Source of the DNA: LSCE01 sp050485425
GTDB taxonomy: Bacteria; Pseudomonadota; Gammaproteobacteria; Nitrococcales; Aquisalimonadaceae
DNA length: 32,679 bases
Assembly (NCBI GenBank): GCA_050485425.1
Contig: JBJHBJ010000056.1
Coordinates: forward strand, 1-32,679
Reading direction: 5' to 3'
The translations under genes and the position numbers were made by a program. Below are positions 16,456 through 22,641 of this stretch, piece after piece. The notes below the pieces were generated by a model, which saw only the letters and a list, made by a program, of their open reading frames with translations, searched no databases and was not told the origin of the DNA. Within the stretch, counting starts at the first letter, position 1, and each line of letters begins with the position of its first letter.

Positions 16456-16489
16456 CGCGAGACGCAATCATCCCTCGGCCCGCGATGTT
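16451..16489. repeat. 9-bp inverted repeat overlapping the palindrome
   Basis: AACATCGCG (16451-16459) is the exact reverse complement of CGCGATGTT (16481-16489), with 21 nt between. It shares AACAT (16451-16455) with the 17-bp palindrome, so in RNA or extruded DNA the two structures exclude each other. Confidence 0.55.
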
Positions 16490-16684
16490 TACGGTCGGAA
16501 CCGCCCGTTTCCGGTCGGCTTCTTCAGGAAACACGGTCGTGTGAAGACGCCGGTGTTTCCTTGACCGCGACCGCGATTCTACAGATGGCAAGCGGCTCTG
16601 CATAGCCTTTTTCGGAAAGAATTGCAACAACTGGGAAATAGTTGGCAAAACAAGCGGATGTGTAACATCTTGCCGGGGAAAGGC

Positions 16685-16713
16685 AAAAAAAACGGGCTCA
16701 TTCCGGAGCCCGT
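16685..16713 (-). terminator. intrinsic terminator on the minus strand
   Basis: ACGGGCTC (16692-16699) and GAGCCCGT (16706-16713) form a perfect 8-bp stem with a 6-nt loop. Read on the minus strand it runs straight into eight T residues (16692 down to 16685). No minus-strand protein gene lies just upstream, so something non-coding probably ends here. Confidence 0.8.
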
Positions 16714-16741
16714 ACAACTCGCAAAGGAGTAGAGGAGAAGC

Positions 16742-16774
16742 ATGTCATCCAACTGCTTGCCGCAGCATGGCTGA
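16742..16774 (+). CDS. possible 10-residue leader peptide before lysR
   Basis: ATG 16742 opens MSSNCLPQHG and stops at 16774. An unusually strong double Shine-Dalgarno (AAAGGAG and AGAGGAG) ends 4 nt before it. A second micro-ORF (ATG 16767, 18 residues, Met-rich) overlaps its stop by 8 nt. The purine tract could instead be only the complement of the proposed minus-strand sRNA. No homolog is known to me. Confidence 0.25.
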   Translation: MSSNCLPQHG

Positions 16775-16882
16775 CCCAATGGTCAGCGGAATGGACAGTA
16801 TGCTATCCGGTTTCCCGGGATGAAAAATCCCGCCGATAGGAATATGATTTGTGCCTGATTTTCCAAAATATAGTAGGTCGCC

Positions 16883-17845
16883 ATGGATCGTGCCTCGGAA
16901 ATGCTGATATTCGTCCGTTGCGTGGAGGAGGGGAGCTTTTCATCCGCCGCCCGTGCCATGGACATGACGCCCTCCGCTATCAGCAAGCAGATCCGGCGGC
17001 TGGAAGACCGCCTGGGCGCGCGGTTGTTCAACCGGACCACGCGGCGGATCAACCTCACCGAAGTGGGGCGGGACTTCTACGAACGTTGCGCCCGCATCAT
17101 GGCGGAGATCGAGGAAGCGGAAGAAGCCGTCAGCTCGATGCAGGATACCGTCCGCGGCGTGTTGCGGGTGTCTGCGACGGCGGCCTTCGCCCGGGGCGAA
17201 ATCCTGCCCCGTATCAACGAATTCCTGCAGCGCCATCCGGAACTGGAGGTCGAATTCCAGCTCACCGACCGGATGATGGATCTGGTCGAGCACGGGATCG
17301 ACGTTGCGGTGATGCACCAGGAGCAGGTGGATGACCCGTCGCTGGTAGCGCGCAAGCTTGCCGTCAACAGGCGTATCGTCGTTGCCTCGCCGGAGTATGT
17401 CGCACGCCACGGCGCTCCCCGCTCTCCCGACGATCTCTACAACCACAACTGCCTGGCGCTCTACAACGTTTCCCGCTTCAACGACTGGGAATTCGAGATG
17501 CCGAACGGGGAACGGCGTGTGATCCACGTCCGGGGCAACCTGCGGGCCAACACAGCGGGAGCACTGTACGAGGCCTGCCTGGGCGGGGCCGGGCTGGCGC
17601 GCCTGTCCACCTGGTTGGTGGCGCCCCGTTTGCGGGATGGCAGCCTGATCCAGCTGCTGCCGGATTTCGCCCATGAGGAATCGGCGTATTACGTCCTGTT
17701 CCCGCAGGGCCGGCACCTGTCGAAGAAGGTACGCGCCTTTGTCGACTTCCTGGTGGAGAAATTCACCCCGGTTCCACCCTGGGAGCGGGAAGAGCAGGAG
17801 GACATGGTGATTCGGACCGGAACGGCCGGGCCGCGGCGGTCATGA
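16883..17845 (+). CDS. LysR-family transcriptional regulator
   Basis: A 320-residue LTTR. The N-terminal winged helix-turn-helix (about 1-60) reads FVRCVEEGSFSSAARAMDMTPSAISKQIRRLEDRLGARLFNRTTRRINLTE in sequence order, split here only by length: core motifs are SFSSAARAM, SAISKQIRRLE and LFNRTTR. A periplasmic-binding-like effector domain (about 90-300) follows. It resembles the large AaeR/DsdC-unrelated CrgA/PA2220-type group, with ligand unknown. Its TGA overlaps the sirtuin ATG (ATGA at 17842-17845), so it is the first gene of a coupled operon rather than a divergent regulator. The start has only a weak ribosome binding site. Confidence 0.93.
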   Translation: MDRASEMLIFVRCVEEGSFSSAARAMDMTPSAISKQIRRLEDRLGARLFNRTTRRINLTEVGRDFYERCARIMAEIEEAEEAVSSMQDTVRGVLRVSATAAFARGEILPRINEFLQRHPELEVEFQLTDRMMDLVEHGIDVAVMHQEQVDDPSLVARKLAVNRRIVVASPEYVARHGAPRSPDDLYNHNCLALYNVSRFNDWEFEMPNGERRVIHVRGNLRANTAGALYEACLGGAGLARLSTWLVAPRLRDGSLIQLLPDFAHEESAYYVLFPQGRHLSKKVRAFVDFLVEKFTPVPPWEREEQEDMVIRTGTAGPRRS

Positions 17846-18732
17846 GTCAGGCATTACCCGTGGAGACCGGCGTCAATTGCCTGGCCGATGCGTTGGCTGT
17901 CCGCTCCCGCCTGGCGGTGCTGACCGGGGCCGGTTGCAGCACCGATTCGGGTATCCCCGACTACCGGGACACCAATGGCGCCTGGAAACGGAAACCCCCG
18001 GTGCAACTGCGGGATTTCCTGCGGAGTGACGGGGCGAGGCGTCGTTACTGGGGACGCAGCCTGCTGGGTTGGCCGATGGTGGCGATAGCGCAGCCCGGGG
18101 CCGCCCACCGCCTGCTTGCCGGCATGGAGCGACATGGGTTGCTGCACTGGCTGATTACCCAGAACGTGGACGGTCTGCACCAGCGTGCAGGCAGTCGCCG
18201 GGTAACCGACCTCCACGGCCGTCTCGACACCGTCCGCTGCCTGGATTGCGGGACGCTGATCGGCCGGGCGCACGTCCAGCAATGGCTGCTGCAGGCCAAC
18301 CCGGATTGGGCGCCGCGCGTCGCGGGCACCGGGCCGGATGGCGACGCCGATCTGGAGGGCGCCGATTACGCAGCGTTCCACGTGCCCGATTGCCCCAGCT
18401 GCGGCGGACTGCTGAAACCCGACGTGGTGTTCTTCGGAGAGACCGTGCCCAAGCCCGTGGTTGCCCATTGTTACCGGATGCTGGACGAGGCCGACGCGTT
18501 GCTGGTGGTCGGATCTTCCCTGATGGTCTGGTCCGGTTACCGGTTCGTCCGCCACGCGGCCTCGCGCGGCATCCCCGTATACATCATCAATCAGGGCCAC
18601 ACACGTGGTGCCCGGGAGGCCAGCCTGCAACTCGACGGCGACTGTGGCCTGGTGCTGACCGCGTTGGCGCAACGGCTGGGCATGCCGGTGCCGGCTGCGG
18701 ACCGTGAACCCCGGGGTGCGGCCGGTGAGTGA
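17842..18732 (+). CDS. SIRT4-like (class II) NAD-dependent protein deacylase
   Basis: A 296-residue sirtuin. NAD motifs are GAGCSTDSGIPDYR (29-42), TQNVDGLH (106-113) and GSSLMVWSGYRF. The catalytic His125 lies in LHG. Zinc ligands are Cys133, Cys136, Cys184 and Cys187. RRYWGRSLLGWP, SRRVTDLHG and LKPDVVFFGE match class II sirtuins such as human SIRT4 more than E. coli CobB. SIRT4 removes unusual acyl groups (lipoyl, methylglutaryl types) or ADP-ribosylates; activity here is inferred only. It overlaps lysR by 4 nt and murI by 8 nt. The segment 40-47 (PDYRDTNG) is the class II acyl-pocket loop. Confidence 0.93.
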   Translation: MSQALPVETGVNCLADALAVRSRLAVLTGAGCSTDSGIPDYRDTNGAWKRKPPVQLRDFLRSDGARRRYWGRSLLGWPMVAIAQPGAAHRLLAGMERHGLLHWLITQNVDGLHQRAGSRRVTDLHGRLDTVRCLDCGTLIGRAHVQQWLLQANPDWAPRVAGTGPDGDADLEGADYAAFHVPDCPSCGGLLKPDVVFFGETVPKPVVAHCYRMLDEADALLVVGSSLMVWSGYRFVRHAASRGIPVYIINQGHTRGAREASLQLDGDCGLVLTALAQRLGMPVPAADREPRGAAGE

Positions 18733-19546
18733 TTCCAGGCCGATCGGCGTCTTCGACTCCGGCATGGGCGGGCTGTCCGTCCTGCGGGAGATTCATGCGC
18801 TGCTGCCGGCCGAGCATCTGCATTATGTCGCGGACTCCGGTTTCGTTCCGTACGGGGAGCGCAGCGCCGGACAGATCCAGGCCCGGGTCGGTGATCTTGC
18901 GGCGTTCCTGATCGCCCACGGTGCCAAGGCGCTGGTGGTGGCCTGTAACACCGCGACAGCGGCCGCCGTGCCATGGCTCAGGGAGCGGCTGGGGCTGCCC
19001 GTGATCGGCATGGAGCCGGCGGTGAAGCCGGCTGCCGCGGTCAGCCGCAATGGTACGGTCGGCGTGCTGGCCACCTCCGGCACGCTGTCCAGCAGCCGGT
19101 TCGCCGGCCTGCTGGACCGCTACGGCCAGGGCCTGCATGTGATCACGCAGCCCTGTCCGGGCCTGGTGGACGCGGTCGAGCGCGGAGAGCTGGACTCGGC
19201 GGAAACCCGTGCCCTGCTGGCGGGGTATCTGGAGCCGCTGCTGCATCAGGGAGCCGATACGGTCATCCTGGGCTGCACGCATTACCCGTTTCTGCAGCCC
19301 TTGTTGCAGGAGCTGTTACCCCCGTCCATCCGGGTGATCGATACCGGGCCGGCGGTCGCACGTGAGCTTCAGCGCCGGCTGGAGGCCGAAGGCCTGCGCA
19401 GAGCGGGCGGCGGGATCGGGACAGTGCGCTACTGGACAACGGGCGACCCTGCCGCCATGCGCCACTTCCTGGCCGCAAACCTGCCTTCCGATCTGTCGGG
19501 CGAGGTTCGGTCCTGGGATGCCTCGCAGGGCGCCGACGTCTCGTGA
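18725..19546 (+). CDS. murI: glutamate racemase
   Basis: A 273-residue cofactor-independent racemase that makes D-glutamate for peptidoglycan. Two catalytic cysteines are present, in VVACNTATAA and LGCTHYPF. DSGMGGLSV and PYGERS are standard substrate-site motifs. The frame also opens at GTG 18704, but GTG 18725 gives the usual SDSRPIGVFDSG start and overlaps the sirtuin stop by 8 nt (GTGAGTGA). Length fits the family. It is the third gene of the lysR-sirtuin-murI run, an unusual setting for a cell wall enzyme. Confidence 0.95.
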   Translation: MSDSRPIGVFDSGMGGLSVLREIHALLPAEHLHYVADSGFVPYGERSAGQIQARVGDLAAFLIAHGAKALVVACNTATAAAVPWLRERLGLPVIGMEPAVKPAAAVSRNGTVGVLATSGTLSSSRFAGLLDRYGQGLHVITQPCPGLVDAVERGELDSAETRALLAGYLEPLLHQGADTVILGCTHYPFLQPLLQELLPPSIRVIDTGPAVARELQRRLEAEGLRRAGGGIGTVRYWTTGDPAAMRHFLAANLPSDLSGEVRSWDASQGADVS

Positions 19547-19563
19547 ACGCCGGAAACCGCGAG

Positions 19564-21801
19564 CTAAACCAGAGCGATGCGCGGCCGCCCCGCCCTTGCC
19601 GGCCTTAGCCGGCCAATCAGCGTGGCCGTTCTGTAGCCCATTGCCTGCAGGGCCTGCAGGCAGGCATGGGCGCTTCTGGCCGGCACCGCCGCCAGCAGGC
19701 CGCCGGCGGTTTGTGGATCGAACAGCAGGGGCAGGTGGGGGTGGTTGTGTCCCGGGCCCACCCCGGCAATCTGGCCCGAACTCCGGGCGTTGGCCGCATG
19801 GAGCGAACTGACGATCCCGGAGGAGGCCGTTTCCGCGGCACCTTCCAGCGTGGGAAGCGCATCCAGGTCCAGTTCCGCGCACAAACGGGACGAGCCCAGC
19901 AGTTCGAGCAGATGGCCGATCAGGCCGTAACCCGTCACATCGGTGCAGGCGGTGGCGCCGTACTGCCGTAGACACTGGCTGGCCAGCCTGCTGGACTGGG
20001 CCATCGACGCCAGCGCGGCATCGATCCAGCGTCCCTTCGCCTGCAGACGGGCGTGCGCAGCCAGCAGCACGCCGGTGCCCAGCGGCTTGGTCAGAATCAG
20101 CAGGTCGCCGGCGTTGGCACCGGTCTTGCGCAGCAGCCCGGTGCCGTCCGCAGCTACCAGGCCGTTGATGGAGAAGCCCAGCGCCAGCTCGGCGCCCTCG
20201 CCGCTGTGTCCGCCCACCAGAGCGCAATCGGCTTCGTTCAACACTTCCACGGCGCCGGCCATCAACTGGAGAAGGGTGTCCTCGGTCTTGGGTGCCGGTC
20301 CGTGTGGCACGGTGACGATGGCCATGGCCGACTGCGCGTCCGCGCCCATGGCGTCGATGTCACCCAGGGCATGGTTGGCGGTGATCTGGCCGAACACGAA
20401 CGGGTCGAGAATGAAGGCACGGAAGAAATCCACCGTCTGCACCAGCGCCTTGCCCGGCGGCACGCGGGTGACGGCGGCATCGTCAGGCGTGTGCAGGCCC
20501 AGCACCACGTCATCCCGCTTTATCGGATGCAGGGATTGCAGGACACGGGCAACGGAGCGTGATTCCAGCTTCGCCCCACAACCCCCGCAGCGCATCTCCG
20601 TCGATGTGGCGCTGTCGCGCGGCGGGGAGGTCGACGCCATCGCCGGGAACTCACTGAAACTGCGCATGAAAGCGCGATCAATCCTGTCCTTCCAGCGCCA
20701 GACCCAGTTCCCGTGAAAACCGATCCGTCCGCGTGATGCCACGGCGTGCCGGTCGCCGGTGCTGATCAGCGCCAGCCACTGACGCTGTGGCCGGAACGGC
20801 TTCGGCGCCTGGTCCAGGGCGAGGCGCCGGAGGTTTTCCGCCAGTGCCTTTCCCTGCCGCACGGCGAACACACCGGCTTTCTCCCGCGGGTGATGGACCA
20901 TGGTGGCGACGTCGCCTGCCGCCAGTATGCGCGGGTCGGTGACGGTCTGCAGCGTGTCCGCGACCTGGATGAAGCCGTCCCCGTCCAGCTTCAGCCCGCT
21001 TTTCCTCAGCCAGGGCGCGCCGCCGGCGCTGGTTACCCAGACGATTTCGTCGGCATCCAGTTGAAGGCCGCCTTCTGTCTGAAGATGGCCGGCGGTCACA
21101 CGGGTTACACGTGCGTCGCAATGCACGACGACACCCCGTTCTGCCAGCACGCCGTGGAAATGGCGCCGTACCCGGCGATTGTGGCTGGGGAGGATTTCAC
21201 TGCCCGCTGTCAGCAGGTGGAACTCCAGGCGATCATCGGTCGTGCCGTATCGCTGCAGATCCTGCTGAAGGCGATACTGCATGGCCAGCAACATCTCCAC
21301 GCCGCCGGCACCGCCGCCGACGACGGCGATCCGGCTGCGTCCGTGTCTCTGCGAGAGCCGGTGCAGCAGGCCTTGCCAGCGCTGGTTGAAACGGTGGATG
21401 GGCTTGACCGGAATCGTCAGCTCCGCAGCGCCCGGAACGTCATCGGTATTGGGCGTTGCGCCGATATTGATGGAGAGGAAATCGTAGGGAACGGCCGGGC
21501 GGCCGCGACAAAGCACGGTCTGAGCTTCCCGGTCGATGCCGAGCGCCTCGGTGCGGTAGAAGCGGGCCCCGGCGAACTCCGCCAGGCGGCTCAGGTCGAT
21601 ATGCACATCGTCGTAGCCGTAGTGCCCTGCCACGTAGCCGGGCAGCATGCCCGAATAGGGGGTGTGGGTATCGCGGCAGATCAGCGTGAGGCGGACGCCG
21701 GGCTCCGGCCGCATGCCGAAGTGCTTCAGCACCCTGACGTGGCTGTGGCCGCCGCCGACCAGCACGATGTCCTTGATTACCGGGTACTCCGGCACCTGCA
21801 T
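19564..21801 (-). CDS. selD: FAD/NAD(P)-disulfide oxidoreductase fused to selenophosphate synthetase (SelD)
   Basis: A 745-residue two-part protein. Residues 1-390 form an NDH-2-like flavoprotein: VLVGGGHSH (13-21) binds FAD, AVVGGGAGGVE (159-169) binds NAD(P)H, and LAAGDVA (293-299) closes the FAD site. From about 400 a full SelD follows, with RCGGCGAK (catalytic Cys408 and Lys411), the ATP loop with TPDDAAV, NHALGDIDAMGA, GGHSGEG and LFDPQTAGGLL. SelD makes selenophosphate from selenide and ATP. Cys, not Sec, is at the active site. The fused oxidoreductase may supply selenide (inference). It begins 29 nt after selC, with a weak ribosome binding site. Confidence 0.95.
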   Translation of the reverse strand: MQVPEYPVIKDIVLVGGGHSHVRVLKHFGMRPEPGVRLTLICRDTHTPYSGMLPGYVAGHYGYDDVHIDLSRLAEFAGARFYRTEALGIDREAQTVLCRGRPAVPYDFLSINIGATPNTDDVPGAAELTIPVKPIHRFNQRWQGLLHRLSQRHGRSRIAVVGGGAGGVEMLLAMQYRLQQDLQRYGTTDDRLEFHLLTAGSEILPSHNRRVRRHFHGVLAERGVVVHCDARVTRVTAGHLQTEGGLQLDADEIVWVTSAGGAPWLRKSGLKLDGDGFIQVADTLQTVTDPRILAAGDVATMVHHPREKAGVFAVRQGKALAENLRRLALDQAPKPFRPQRQWLALISTGDRHAVASRGRIGFHGNWVWRWKDRIDRAFMRSFSEFPAMASTSPPRDSATSTEMRCGGCGAKLESRSVARVLQSLHPIKRDDVVLGLHTPDDAAVTRVPPGKALVQTVDFFRAFILDPFVFGQITANHALGDIDAMGADAQSAMAIVTVPHGPAPKTEDTLLQLMAGAVEVLNEADCALVGGHSGEGAELALGFSINGLVAADGTGLLRKTGANAGDLLILTKPLGTGVLLAAHARLQAKGRWIDAALASMAQSSRLASQCLRQYGATACTDVTGYGLIGHLLELLGSSRLCAELDLDALPTLEGAAETASSGIVSSLHAANARSSGQIAGVGPGHNHPHLPLLFDPQTAGGLLAAVPARSAHACLQALQAMGYRTATLIGRLRPARAGRPRIALV

Positions 21802-21830
21802 GGGTCAGTCTCGGTCTGGTCGATGGCAAG

Positions 21831-21926
21831 TGGCGGAAGGGAGTGGGAGTCGAACCCACCGGACGCGCTCAACGCGTCCCGCCGGGTTTGAAGCCCGGGC
21901 GCACCACCGGGAAGCGATTCCCTTCC
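21831..21926 (-). tRNA. selC: tRNA-Sec (selenocysteine, anticodon TCA)
   Basis: A 96-nt tRNA with the hallmarks of bacterial tRNA-Sec. It has an 8-bp acceptor (GGAAGGGA / TCCCTTCC), a 5-bp T-stem (GTGGG TTCGACT CCCAC), a long paired variable arm (GGACGCG / CGCGTCC) and anticodon loop TTCAAAC with TCA. CCA is encoded. It reads UGA and is recognised by SelA and SelB. It lies directly upstream of selD on the same strand. Confidence 0.97.
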
Positions 21927-22114
21927 ATTGTCGGTAACGCGACAGCGTGAATATTCCTGCGTTTCCTTAAGGTACTAACTTTGGGAGGGGAGTAACACCA
22001 TCCCGGCGCCGGACCGGAGGAAAGCGGAGGAACTTTTCGCCCCTGGGGGATTGTCGAATTCGCCCAGAACCCTCAGGTCACGAGGATACGGCAAACCGCG
22101 ATGGAGTACGCATT

Positions 22115-22633
22115 ATGAAATACAGCATCCCGGCTTTCATACTGTCGATGTCCATGGCAGTGCCCATGGGCGTGGCTGCTCAACTATCCGGCGAGGGTGC
22201 AGGTGGCATCGGTGGCCAGCAGCAACCACCGCAGCCGCAGCAACAACCGCAGCAGCAACAGCCATGGGAGGGGCGTGGCGAGCAGCCGGCGCAACCGCAG
22301 CAGCCGCGGCCGGGAATCCAGCCCGGGCAACCCGGGCCGGGCGCGCAACCGGGACAGCCGCGGCAGGGCGTACAACCGCCCGGCCAGCAGCCAAGGCAAC
22401 CGCAACAGCGGCAACGCCAGCAGTTGCCCGAGCAGCAACCCCCGCACCAGCAGCGCCACCGGCCGGAGACGCCACCCCGGGGGCGGCAGGAACAGTTGCC
22501 GGCCCAGCCGCCCCGGCAGGTGCCGGGCACCGGCCGGCAGCCCGTGCCGGGCGGCACCCAGCAGCCGCCCCAGGATCGCCACATGCAGTCGCCCGAGCGG
22601 GATGACGGCTTCGGAGGCCCCGGCAGCCAGTAG
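22115..22633 (+). CDS. Gln/Pro-rich secreted protein, unknown
   Basis: A 172-residue protein with a clear signal peptide (MKYSIPAFILSMSMAVPMG, cleavage near VAA-Q, residue 22-23). The mature part is low-complexity: by hand count about 43 Gln and 34 Pro among roughly 138 residues, in irregular QPGQPG and PQQ runs, with Arg and Gly as the main others. No domain is recognisable. GGAG lies 8 nt before ATG 22115. It is the only plus-strand gene within the selenocysteine island, and its stop abuts the selB stop. A periplasmic or cell-surface disordered protein is likely. Its coding status rests on signal peptide and ribosome binding site. Confidence 0.6.
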   Translation: MKYSIPAFILSMSMAVPMGVAAQLSGEGAGGIGGQQQPPQPQQQPQQQQPWEGRGEQPAQPQQPRPGIQPGQPGPGAQPGQPRQGVQPPGQQPRQPQQRQRQQLPEQQPPHQQRHRPETPPRGRQEQLPAQPPRQVPGTGRQPVPGGTQQPPQDRHMQSPERDDGFGGPGSQ

Positions 22634-22641
22634 CTACTGGC
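22626..22641. repeat. 16-bp perfect palindrome over two convergent stop codons
   Basis: GCCAGTAGCTACTGGC is self-complementary and contains the TAG stop of the Gln/Pro-rich gene (22631-22633) and that of selB (22636-22634). As RNA it would fold to a 5-bp stem with TAGCTA loop on either strand; no T-run follows. Confidence 0.6.

Larger units (their letters stand above)
16685..16800 (-). ncRNA. candidate small RNA ending at the intrinsic terminator
   Basis: Along the minus strand, a 7-bp hairpin (GCTGACC / GGTCAGC, 16770-16787) comes first. It is followed by a short CTGC/GCAG stem, an open C/U-rich tract (16741-16721, containing CTCCTC and ACTCC) and the terminator. The tract is complementary to Shine-Dalgarno sequences, as in many trans-acting sRNAs. 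A weak promoter (TTTTCA, 18-nt spacer, CATACT) would start it near 16795. The 5' end is a guess. Confidence 0.4.
16411..16882. other. 472-bp gap between the small gene and lysR
   Basis: No convincing gene of normal size lies here. Besides the palindrome and overlapping repeat, it holds an imperfect dyad (CAACT 16628-16632 / AGTTG 16640-16644, flanked by TTGC/GCAA), a minus-strand intrinsic terminator (16685-16713), a purine-rich double Shine-Dalgarno at 16724-16738 and two micro-ORFs. Several longer open frames cross it, but their composition is shadow-like and they lack ribosome binding sites. Confidence 0.6.

Noticed and set aside
16394..16717. 107-codon minus-strand frame in the gap before lysR
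   Set aside because: No ribosome binding site and it runs over the terminator and palindrome; another frame with a strong site (57 residues) is preferred.
19587..19616. GCCGGC repeats at the selD 3' end as a repeat element
   Set aside because: They lie within coding sequence and fit GC-rich codon use; too short to call.
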